Shown here: positions 1 to 5,625 of the stretch, piece by piece | How positions within the stretch are numbered: position 1 is the first letter of the stretch | Layout: every line of letters starts with the position of its first letter | Assembly: GCA_016744485.1 (NCBI GenBank) | Contig: JADGEG010000119.1 | Location: 1-6,242, forward strand | Reading direction: 5' to 3' | Origin: Arcobacter sp. | GTDB lineage: Bacteria > Campylobacterota > Campylobacteria > Campylobacterales > Arcobacteraceae | Length of the DNA: 6,242 nt | Program-made: the position numbers and the translations under genes | Notes under the pieces: generated by a model | What the model saw: only the letters and a program-made list of their open reading frames with translations | Told to the model about the DNA's origin: nothing | Databases searched by the model: none

Positions 1-14
1 ATACTATATAGTGA

Positions 15-30
15 TTTATAAATTTATAAA
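15..30. repeat. Two tandem palindromic octamers (TTTATAAA x2)
   Basis: Positions 15-22 and 23-30 are two perfect, directly abutting copies of TTTATAAA, which is its own reverse complement. They end 16 bases upstream of the TTGACA box. They could be an operator, an upstream AT-rich activating element, or chance in AT-rich DNA. No function is shown by sequence alone. Confidence 0.4.
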
Positions 31-46
31 TTCTTTTTATTTTATA

Positions 47-76
47 TTGACAAAGCATATAAGTTTGTTATATTAT
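47..76 (+). promoter_or_regulatory. Predicted sigma-70-type promoter for the Phd-like gene
   Basis: A perfect TTGACA lies at 47-52. Candidate -10 boxes are TATATT at 69-74 (spacing 16) and TATTAT at 71-76 (spacing 18). The start codon follows at 105, leaving a short leader of about 20 bases. Campylobacterota promoters often lack a clear -35, so a consensus one here is notable. The leader carries a direct repeat that may be regulatory. Confidence 0.6.
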
Positions 77-94
77 ATGTATAAAAATATGTAT
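75..94 (+). repeat. Direct repeat ATATGTAT in the leader
   Basis: ATATGTAT occurs at 75-82 and again at 87-94, 12 bp apart, between the -10 region and the start codon at 105. Phd/YefM-type antitoxins commonly repress their own promoters by binding short repeats at this position, so this is a candidate operator for the downstream gene. That role is inference; AT-rich DNA gives such repeats by chance. Confidence 0.35.
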
Positions 95-104
95 TGGAAA
101 TATT

Positions 105-593
105 ATGAATTATTTAAACTATACTTCAAGTGAAATGTTCTCATCAACACAGTTAATAAGAAATAGTAAGACTATTTTTGATAAATTACAAAAAAACAAA
201 GATATTCAAAAAGCTATTATATTAAGGGATGGAAAGCCTAGTTTTATACTTTTGGACTTTCATTTTTATGAAAAACTTATGAGAGAGCATATAAATTTAC
301 AAGAATCTTTAAAATTTAAAAATAAAACTAACTTGGAAGACGAAAAAGAGATTTTTGTTCAAGATAAGCCTAAAAATATCATTAAAAATACTAATACAAA
401 TCAAAATCCCCAAAAAACAGATAGTAAGCAAGAAATAAAAGAAAAATTAGAAACGAAACAAGAGCCAAATAATCAAATAAATGACAATGATTTAGAAAAA
501 GCTTTTGCTCAAATTGAGCAACTAGATTTAAAAAATTTTAAAGATGAAAAAGAAGTTAATCTTAAACCATTAAAAGAATTTTGGGACAAATAA
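105..593 (+). CDS. Phd/YefM antitoxin-like protein with long low-complexity tail
   Basis: The protein has 162 residues. Residues 1-60 resemble the Phd/YefM antitoxin fold: a TSSEMFSSTQLIRN-type N-terminus, a helix with FDKLQ, then the strand pair KAIILRDGKPSFILLDFHFYEKL, where antitoxins of this family typically have 'ailrnGkpvavLvs.edYe.L'. Residues 70-128 are a K/N/Q/E-rich, probably disordered linker. Residues 129-162 form a second segment, probably helical, ending in LKPLKEFWDK. The start at 105 is supported by a weak GGAAA 4-8 bases upstream and by the promoter at 47-76. No toxin gene follows; ilvE starts 67 bp later. It could be a solitary DNA-binding regulator descended from an antitoxin, or an unrelated protein with a similar fold. 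The family call is moderately sure; a toxin-antitoxin function is not supported. Confidence 0.65.
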   Translation: MNYLNYTSSEMFSSTQLIRNSKTIFDKLQKNKDIQKAIILRDGKPSFILLDFHFYEKLMREHINLQESLKFKNKTNLEDEKEIFVQDKPKNIIKNTNTNQNPQKTDSKQEIKEKLETKQEPNNQINDNDLEKAFAQIEQLDLKNFKDEKEVNLKPLKEFWDK

Positions 594-616
594 ATCTTTT
601 CATTAAAATTTAATTT

Positions 617-632
617 AATTTTAGTTAAAATT
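617..632. repeat. AT-only inverted repeat between the Phd-like gene and ilvE
   Basis: AATTTTA (617-623) and TAAAATT (626-632) are perfect inverted copies separated by GT. The repeat sits just upstream of the ilvE -10 box, where a repressor could bind. It has no G:C pair in the stem and no following T-run, so it is a poor intrinsic terminator. Confidence 0.3.
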
Positions 633-637
633 CTGTC

Positions 638-643
638 TATAAT
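638..643 (+). promoter_or_regulatory. Candidate -10 box for ilvE
   Basis: A perfect TATAAT lies at 638-643, 17 bases before the ilvE start codon. A -35 is weak (TTAATT at 615-620, spacing 17), which is normal for Campylobacterota sigma-70 promoters. An AGGGA Shine-Dalgarno follows at 651-655, 5 bases before the ATG at 661. The short leader of under 15 bases is the main reason for caution. Confidence 0.45.
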
Positions 644-660
644 AAATTATAGGGATATTA

Positions 661-1581
661 ATGACAGAAGCTAAGTATATTTGGATGGATGGTAAGTTTG
701 TTAGTTGGAATGATGCTAAGATTCATATTTTAAGTCATACTTTACATTATGGTAATGGTGCTATTGAAGGTACAAAAGCATATAAAACTCATGATGGTAG
801 ATGTGCAATTTTTAAACTTCAAGAGCATACAAAAAGGCTTATGGCTTCTTCTAAAATGACCTTATTAGATGTTCCTTTTAATGAAGAAGAATTAAATAAA
901 GCTCAAGTAGAATTATTACAAAATAATGAACTCTTTAATGGGGCTTATATACGACCATTAGTATATTTAGGTTATGGAGTTATGGGACTTTATCATAAGG
1001 ATGCTCCTGTTAATGTGTCAATTTCAGCTTGGGAATGGGGAGCTTATTTAGGAGATGAGGGGCTAGAAAAAGGTGTTCGTGTAAAAATCGCATCAATGAC
1101 AAGAAATTCAAATACTTCAGGAATGGGTAAAGCAAAAGCAGTGGCAAATTATCTTAACTCACAAATGGCAAAATTTGAAGCAGTTGAGTGTGGTTATGAT
1201 GAAGCACTTTTAAGAGACGATCAAGGTTATATAGCTGAAGCTAGTGGGGCTTGTTTTTTTATAGTTCGAGATGGTGTTATTATTAGTCCTCCAAATGATA
1301 ATTCATTAGAATCAATTACACAAGCAACGGTTATTGATCTTGCTTGCGATTTAGGATATAAAGTTCTTAGACGAAAATTAACAAGAGAAGAAGTATATAT
1401 AGCAGATGAAGCATTTTTCACAGGAACTGCTGTTGAAGTAACTCCTATACGAGATATTGATGCTAGAATAATAGGTGAGGGTAAAAGAGGAGCAATTACT
1501 AAACAATTACAAGATGCTTATTTTGATGTAGTTGCAGGTAAAAATAAAAAATATTTAAAAGATTTAACATACATTAATTAA
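661..1581 (+). CDS. ilvE: Branched-chain amino acid aminotransferase (class IV, PLP-dependent)
   Basis: This cytosolic PLP enzyme catalyses the last step of valine, leucine and isoleucine synthesis, exchanging the amino group between 2-oxoglutarate/glutamate and branched-chain keto acids. It has 306 residues, the usual bacterial IlvE length. Visible family features are the N-terminal IWMDGKFVSW and HTLHYGNGAIEGTKAY, R59 and the IRPLVYLGYG segment (R98 region), which align with substrate and cofactor sites of E. coli IlvE. K159 in GKAKAVANYLNS is the expected Schiff-base lysine, four residues before Asn-Tyr. E193-A-S-G-A-C-F-F starts the class-IV signature, with Cys where many IlvE proteins have Asn. 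SITQATVIDLA and FFTGTAVEVTPI complete it. The ATG at 661 has a good AGGGA site 5 bases upstream. An SPFH protein gene follows after 14 bp, so the two are probably one operon. Confidence 0.95.
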   Translation: MTEAKYIWMDGKFVSWNDAKIHILSHTLHYGNGAIEGTKAYKTHDGRCAIFKLQEHTKRLMASSKMTLLDVPFNEEELNKAQVELLQNNELFNGAYIRPLVYLGYGVMGLYHKDAPVNVSISAWEWGAYLGDEGLEKGVRVKIASMTRNSNTSGMGKAKAVANYLNSQMAKFEAVECGYDEALLRDDQGYIAEASGACFFIVRDGVIISPPNDNSLESITQATVIDLACDLGYKVLRRKLTREEVYIADEAFFTGTAVEVTPIRDIDARIIGEGKRGAITKQLQDAYFDVVAGKNKKYLKDLTYIN

Positions 1582-1595
1582 AAAAGGAAAGATAT

Positions 1596-2669
1596 ATGCC
1601 AATAGATAATGATTATTTTAAGAATAAACAACAAAATAAAGATAATTCAAATGGAGGAGGAGGTAATTATAGACCTCCTTTTGAACCACCTGAAATGTTT
1701 AAAAACTTAGGTAAAAAAGCAGGAATCATTTATGCTATAGTTGCTATAGTTGCTATAGTTTTTCTTGTAAAACCTTTTGTAATTGTAGAATCTGGTGAGG
1801 TTGGTATTAAAAGTACAGCAGGTAAATATGAAGAAGAACCTTTAAGACCTGGTTTTCATCTTTATATTCCAGGAATTCAAAAAGTTAGACTAATTGATAC
1901 AAAAGTTAGACTTATGAATTATAAAACTATAGAAGATATGAGTGGTTTTGATTCTGGAATTAGAATTAATCCAGCGATTTCTATTTTAGATGCTAGAGGT
2001 TTACCCGTTTCTATTGAATTAACTGTTCAATATAGATTAACAGCTGATGGAGCTCCTAAAACTATAGCTAATTGGGGACTTTCTTGGGAAGACAAGATTA
2101 TTAACCCAGTAGTAAGAGATATAGTAAGAAATATTGTAGGTAGTTATACAGCTGAAGAGTTACCAACAAAAAGAAATGAGATAGCATTAAAAATTGAGGA
2201 AGGTGTCCGTGCAAATATAGATGCTTTACCATCTAAACCTGTTTCACTTTTATCTGTACAGTTAAGAGAAATTGTTTTACCTCAAAAAATAAGAGAACAA
2301 ATTGAAAGAGTTCAAATAGCAAATCAAGAAGCTGAAAGAGTAAAATACGAAGTTCAAAGAGCAAAACAAGAAGCTGAAAAAAAAGCGGCCTTAGCAATAG
2401 GAACTGCTGAAGCAAAAAGAATTGAAGCTAAAGGTATAGCTGATGCGATTACTATTGAAGCACAAGCACAATCAAAAGCAAATATAGATATCGCAAAATC
2501 TTTAACTCCAAATTTATTAAAAATGCAACAAATAGCAGTTCAGGGTAAATTTAATGATGCACTAAAAGTAAATAAAGATGCAAAAATATTTTTAACTCCT
2601 GGTGGTTCAACTCCAAACATTTGGGTTGATACAAAAAGTACATCAAGAAATAGTGTAATTAGTCAATAA
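1596..2669 (+). CDS. SPFH/Band 7 (prohibitin/HflC-like) membrane protein
   Basis: The protein has 357 residues. The first 40 are polar with a Gly patch (residues 20-23) and a PPFEPPEMF proline stretch. One membrane helix follows at about 43-64 (IIYAIVAIVAIVFLV). An SPFH/Band 7 domain covers about 65-270, with ESGEVGIKSTAGKY, LRPGFHLYIPG and the VRDIVRNIVGSYTAEEL motif. An Ala/Glu/Lys-rich coiled coil spans about 240-300 (EQIERVQIANQEAERVKYE onward). The C-terminus contains FLTPGGSTPNIWVD. SPFH proteins of this kind form membrane-bound oligomers that scaffold or modulate proteases such as FtsH. Which partner it has here cannot be seen. AGGAAAG 5-11 bases upstream of the ATG fixes the start, and its position 14 bp after ilvE suggests co-transcription. 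I recall the same ilvE-SPFH pairing in Campylobacter jejuni (Cj0269c-Cj0268c). The membrane helix is partly coded by a triple 9-bp repeat. Confidence 0.9.
   Translation: MPIDNDYFKNKQQNKDNSNGGGGNYRPPFEPPEMFKNLGKKAGIIYAIVAIVAIVFLVKPFVIVESGEVGIKSTAGKYEEEPLRPGFHLYIPGIQKVRLIDTKVRLMNYKTIEDMSGFDSGIRINPAISILDARGLPVSIELTVQYRLTADGAPKTIANWGLSWEDKIINPVVRDIVRNIVGSYTAEELPTKRNEIALKIEEGVRANIDALPSKPVSLLSVQLREIVLPQKIREQIERVQIANQEAERVKYEVQRAKQEAEKKAALAIGTAEAKRIEAKGIADAITIEAQAQSKANIDIAKSLTPNLLKMQQIAVQGKFNDALKVNKDAKIFLTPGGSTPNIWVDTKSTSRNSVISQ
1734..1760 (+). repeat. Three perfect tandem copies of a 9-bp unit (GCTATAGTT)
   Basis: GCTATAGTT occurs at 1734-1742, 1743-1751 and 1752-1760 without mismatch. It is in frame and encodes Ala-Ile-Val three times (residues 47-55) inside the single membrane helix of the SPFH protein. 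Because the unit is a multiple of three, gain or loss of a copy would lengthen or shorten the helix by one turn without breaking the frame. Confidence 0.9.
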
Positions 2670-2676
2670 GAGCATT

Positions 2677-2682
2677 TATAAT
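2677..2682 (+). promoter_or_regulatory. Candidate -10 box for hisIE
   Basis: TATAAT lies at 2677-2682, 37 bases upstream of the hisIE start and just after the SPFH stop codon. No clear -35 is present (GTAATT at 2655-2660 is the best I see). It may give hisIE its own transcription besides readthrough from ilvE. Chance occurrence is quite possible in AT-rich DNA. Confidence 0.35.
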
Positions 2683-2719
2683 TAAACATGTAGTATTATT
2701 GATTTCTTTAGGATGAAAA

Positions 2720-3391
2720 ATGTGTATTGAAAAAATAGATTGGGATAAAGTAGGGGATTTAGTGCCTGTGGTTACTCAAGATAATACAAGTAATGAAGTT
2801 TTAATGTTAGCTTATATGAATAAAGAAGCATTAAGACTTACATTAAAGACAAAAAAAGCACATTATTATAGTAGAACACGACAAAGTCTATGGAAAAAAG
2901 GTGAAACTTCTGGACATATACAAGATGTCAAAGATATTTTAATTGATTGTGATAATGATACAATTTTATTAAAAGTTGATCAACATAAAGTAGCTTGTCA
3001 TACAGGAAGAAAGTCTTGTTTTTTTACTAATTTAGAAACTAATGAAATCATTAAAACAAGCATAGTAAATTCTTCACCTAATACTATAGAAGAGTTATAT
3101 AAAATTATTTGTAAGAGAAAGAATACTAATTCTGCTAACTCTTATACTGCAAAACTACTGCAAGGTAAAACTAATTTTATGCTAAAAAAGATACTAGAAG
3201 AAGCTAGTGAATTTACTTTTGCTATAAAAGATGATGATAAAAAAGAAATCATTTATGAAGCAGCTGATTTAATTTATCATTGTTTAGTTGTACTTGCATC
3301 TAAAGATATTGCACCTTCACAAATAAACGAAGAATTGGAAAGAAGATTTGAATTTTCAGGAATAGAAGAAAAAAAATCTCGATCTAAGTAA
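2720..3391 (+). CDS. hisIE: Bifunctional phosphoribosyl-AMP cyclohydrolase / phosphoribosyl-ATP pyrophosphatase
   Basis: This cytosolic enzyme carries out steps 2 and 3 of histidine synthesis. The C-terminal HisE domain splits pyrophosphate from phosphoribosyl-ATP, and the N-terminal HisI domain hydrolytically opens the purine ring of phosphoribosyl-AMP. It has 223 residues, normal for the fused form. HisI spans about 5-103: NEVLMLAYMNKEAL, SRTRQSLWKKGETSGH, the metal-binding DCDND (D76, D78, D80, with C77) and CHTGRKSCF (C93, C100), so the three zinc cysteines and the Asp triad are all present. HisE spans about 122-210: ILEEASEF (E160, E161, E164) and YEAADLIYH (E180, D183, H187), the nucleotide-pyrophosphatase metal and base motifs. 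AGGA at 2710-2713, 6 bases before the ATG, supports the start. The C-terminal EEKKSRSK is a short extra tail. The gene converges on the restriction cassette with only 8 bp between the stop codons. Confidence 0.95.
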   Translation: MCIEKIDWDKVGDLVPVVTQDNTSNEVLMLAYMNKEALRLTLKTKKAHYYSRTRQSLWKKGETSGHIQDVKDILIDCDNDTILLKVDQHKVACHTGRKSCFFTNLETNEIIKTSIVNSSPNTIEELYKIICKRKNTNSANSYTAKLLQGKTNFMLKKILEEASEFTFAIKDDDKKEIIYEAADLIYHCLVVLASKDIAPSQINEELERRFEFSGIEEKKSRSK

Positions 3392-3402
3392 AATTTATTT
3401 TA
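3389..3402. repeat. Palindrome overlapping both convergent stop codons
   Basis: TAAAAT (3389-3394) and ATTTTA (3397-3402) are inverted copies around TT. The hisIE stop TAA (3389-3391) is the outer end of one arm, and the endonuclease pseudogene stop (3400-3402 on the minus strand) is the outer end of the other. A bidirectional terminator would be expected here, but the stem is only 6 A:T pairs, so termination by it is doubtful. Confidence 0.35.
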
Positions 3403-4632
3403 TTTGTTTGATTTTAAGATATTTTTAAAGTATTTTATCCAAGAATTTACAGTTTGAAGTCTTCTATTTATAGTACTCCAACTTTTTATGTCATAAACAC
3501 CAAATAAGGTATGGCTCATTTTATGATCTAATGTATTGTGTAAGGAGTAATTAAATATTGGTTCAGAAAAAACAATTTTTGCTATTTCTTCCATTCTTTC
3601 TTTAAAAGGTAGTGATACTATTTTAATTCCTTTTTCAGTTAAAACAAGACAATTATTTTCTTCATGACATAATTTTAACCATTTTAAGACATTGTAATAA
3701 TAGTCTATTTGTCGCTCTACTATATCAAAACTTAATTTTAGTTCCTCTTTTGTCATACATGGGTGTTGGGATATTAAAATTAACATTGCATGAATTGTAT
3801 CAAATTTATCTGCTTGTGGAAAAGGTTTTGAAGTATCAATATTCTCATAGTTTGTAGGAATATTATAAAGGCAGAAATCTGAACTTCTTGTTTTAAATTT
3901 AAAAGCTTTTTCATTACAATGGTCTGCATATCCTATTACTCCATCATAAATATATGGGATAAATCTATAAATATCATCTTGCAAATAAAATATATAACTT
4001 TTTACTATTTTTTTTGATTTAATTTGATTTTCCCAATATAATTGAGGATATAATAACTGCCTAATATTAATATTATTCCTAAATCCTATTTTAGCTTCAA
4101 CTAAATTTATTGAACTATTTCCTTCATATCCACCATCTACTTCTATTTGAACACCATCAATATTGTAAGGCACAGTTCCTATATTAAAATCCAAAGAACC
4201 CCTTATTCTACCTCTTATTGATAAATTACTATCTTCTTCAAATACTATTTCTAACATTTTAGTTATTGTTGCAATATCTAAAGCTGCACTTTCACTTTTT
4301 ATATTAAAAGGATCTATAGTAATAATACTAGTGGGAGCTTCAAGTTCAATTATCTTTGTATGTATTTTTTTATCAATATCAATAAACGGGTCATTTGGTG
4401 CGATTCTATATAAGCCATTTTAAATAGCTAAAATAGATAAATTTTCTGCTTTCATAATATTTGGCAAGTTCTCTCTAAAATCTACTTTTGTCATAAGTCT
4501 AGCTTCTTTTCCATCAATAGCTTTTATTTCATCTGCTGTTATATCAAAGAATCTATTTTTTCTAATTTTACTTAAAATATTATAATGACTAAATATATTT
4601 TCCCACGATTGATGAATATTAATTTTTGACAT
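3400..4632 (-). pseudogene. Type II restriction endonuclease, interrupted by an in-frame stop
   Basis: The reading frame starts at ATG 4632 and stays open to 3400 (410 codons plus stop) except for one TAA at 4420-4422, codon 71. Both sides are in the same frame: ...LSILAI-stop-NGLYRIAPNDPFIDI... continues into the 285-residue C-terminal part that begins at Met126 (4257). Joined, it looks like a PD-(D/E)xK type II endonuclease: a recognition or linker N-terminus, then IEVDGGYEG...LVEAKIG with likely catalytic D166, E179 and K181, IRQLLYPQLYW, FPQADKFDTI, and a winged-helix-like region at about 277-340. The start has a strong AAGGAGG (4643-4637) and overlaps the methyltransferase stop by one base. 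The first 70 residues hold no catalytic motif. Met126 has no visible Shine-Dalgarno and would lack about 50 conserved-looking residues, so no active enzyme is expected. A GATC-cutting (MboI/DpnII-like specificity) ancestor is inferred from the partner methyltransferase and from a resemblance, from memory, to the HpyIII endonuclease of Helicobacter. Confidence 0.8.
4420..4422 (-). other. Premature TAA stop in the endonuclease frame
   Basis: On the minus strand the codons around it read GCT ATT TAA AAT GGC TTA. The surrounding frame is intact on both sides and there is no homopolymer run here, so a point substitution (for example AAA, GAA or CAA to TAA) explains it better than slippage. It falls in a family-typical 'SILxIxxGxYxI' segment, at a position that looks variable. 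Confidence 0.85.
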
Positions 4633-4643
4633 TAATCCTCCTT
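4630..4643 (-). promoter_or_regulatory. Shine-Dalgarno and one-base stop/start overlap between methyltransferase and endonuclease
   Basis: Read on the minus strand this is AAGGAGGATTAATG. The methyltransferase stop TAA (4634-4632) shares its last A with the endonuclease ATG (4632-4630). AAGGAGG at 4643-4637 is the strongest ribosome site in the window and lies inside the end of the methyltransferase gene. Such overlap implies translational coupling, with methylase made first. Confidence 0.85.
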
Positions 4644-5462
4644 ATTTACTTTATAATTAATTACAATATATTCGTTTATTTTTCCCCTTCTATTTGCTTT
4701 ACAGTTTAAAGCTCTATTTGCTTGAACTGTGATTAAATTATAATCTTGGTATAAATCTTTAATATATTTGGTATACGAATTAGATAACATAAAAAATGCA
4801 CCTATACTATTAATATAATCACAAAGTTCTTTTAGTCTAAACTGCATATCTTCATCAAAACCTTTATCTGTGTATCCTGTAAAACTTGATGTTTCATTTA
4901 ACGGAACATATGGAGGGTCAAAATAAACAAAATCACCTTTTTTAATATATTGTTTTATATTTTCAAAATCTCCATTTAATATTGTAGTTTTTTGTAATAA
5001 TTTACTACAATCTAATATATTAGAATCATCTACATAATTAGGGTTTTTATAAGTACCAAAAGGTACATTAAATTGGGAGCTTTTATTTACTCTATAAAGA
5101 CCATTAAAGCCTGTCTTATTTAAATAAATAAATCTACTTGCTTTTTTAACTTTTGATAATCTCTTATAAAATGAGGGTATTCTATCTAATTTTCTTAATT
5201 TATAAAAATACTCAGAATTATTTTTATGTATTTTTAAATCTTTTATTAGTTCAATAGGTTTAGTTTTAATAATTTTATATAAATTAATAAGTTCAAAATT
5301 ATAATCATTTATAAAGCTTTTTTTTATTTTTAAATCAAAAAATAATGCTCCACCACCTATAAAAGGTTCAAAATAAGTATTAAAGTTTTTTGGCATATAT
5401 TTTTTTAATTCATTCAAGAGTTGATGTTTTCCACCAACCCATTTTATTACAGGTTTACACAT
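4632..5462 (-). CDS. Dam-family DNA adenine-N6 methyltransferase (predicted GATC)
   Basis: The protein has 276 residues, full length for the Dam/M.DpnII (D12, alpha-class) family, and transfers a methyl group from S-adenosylmethionine to the N6 of adenine. Motif X is KWVGGK at 7-12, motif I is FEPFIGGGALFF at 31-42, and motif IV is DPPY at 182-185. The target-recognition stretch at 112-141 includes NKTGFNGLYRVN and FNVPFGTYKNP. It closely matches the NGLxRxN...FNVPFGxYK signature of E. coli Dam and M.DpnII, so GATC is a well-grounded prediction. SNSY (227-230) and the INEYIVINY end also fit. The ATG at 5462 follows AAGGAA with a long 11-base spacing. It is the first gene of a methylase-then-nuclease operon, and its nuclease partner is broken by a stop codon. 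No motif is missing, so it is probably active. Confidence 0.92.
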   Translation of the reverse strand: MCKPVIKWVGGKHQLLNELKKYMPKNFNTYFEPFIGGGALFFDLKIKKSFINDYNFELINLYKIIKTKPIELIKDLKIHKNNSEYFYKLRKLDRIPSFYKRLSKVKKASRFIYLNKTGFNGLYRVNKSSQFNVPFGTYKNPNYVDDSNILDCSKLLQKTTILNGDFENIKQYIKKGDFVYFDPPYVPLNETSSFTGYTDKGFDEDMQFRLKELCDYINSIGAFFMLSNSYTKYIKDLYQDYNLITVQANRALNCKANRRGKINEYIVINYKVNKED

Positions 5463-5625
5463 AATTACTATAATTCCTTATCTAATATTGTATAATAATA
5501 TATTCAAATATTACTATGATTCTTTTTATTTTAACAAAAAAAATAAAAGTGTAGTAAATATATTACATTTTGCAAGCTTATTTAATTACATCTCTTTTTT
5601 TAATGCTTAAAGAAGTAAAAAATGA
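5463..5625 (-). promoter_or_regulatory. AT-rich spacer holding the presumed methyltransferase promoter
   Basis: This 163-bp gap separates the end of the MFS gene from the methyltransferase start on the same strand. AAGGAA (5479-5474) is the likely ribosome site. TACAAT (5492-5487) or TATTAT (within 5500-5491) could be -10 boxes, but I see no convincing -35. An AT-only hairpin lies at 5524-5548 and a short GTAA/TTAC inverted repeat at 5554-5566. There is no coding sequence or RNA gene that I can recognise. Confidence 0.4.
5524..5548. repeat. AT-only 9-bp inverted repeat
   Basis: TTTTATTTT (5524-5532) and AAAATAAAA (5540-5548) are perfect inverted copies around a 7-base loop. On the minus strand it lies downstream of the MFS gene end and upstream of the methyltransferase. 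It could weakly terminate MFS transcription, but its all-A:T stem makes that uncertain. Confidence 0.4.

Noticed and set aside
617..632. Intrinsic terminator after the Phd-like gene
   Set aside because: The inverted repeat has no G:C pair, a 2-base loop and no trailing T-run, so it does not support a terminator call.
1227..1421. 64-codon open frame on the minus strand inside ilvE
   Set aside because: It lies wholly antisense to a clear ilvE coding region, has no family resemblance and no convincing ribosome site.
105..1581. Toxin-antitoxin pair formed by the Phd-like gene and its downstream neighbour
   Set aside because: The neighbour is a clear full-length branched-chain aminotransferase, not a toxin.
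2233..2415. 60-codon Leu/Phe-rich open frame on the minus strand inside the SPFH gene
   Set aside because: It is the mirror of the Glu/Lys-rich coiled coil; a Leu/Phe-rich antisense frame is what such codons produce.
3400..4257. 285-codon frame from Met126 taken as an independent complete gene
   Set aside because: The frame continues upstream in register with homologous-looking sequence to the stop at 4420, and there is no Shine-Dalgarno before 4257. It is better read as the 3' part of the broken endonuclease.
5318..5325. Eight-base T tract in the methyltransferase (also A8 at 2377-2384 and 3369-3376) as phase-variation switches
   Set aside because: A/T runs of eight are expected in DNA this AT-rich. 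Campylobacterota phase variation usually uses longer G/C tracts, and all three frames are intact.
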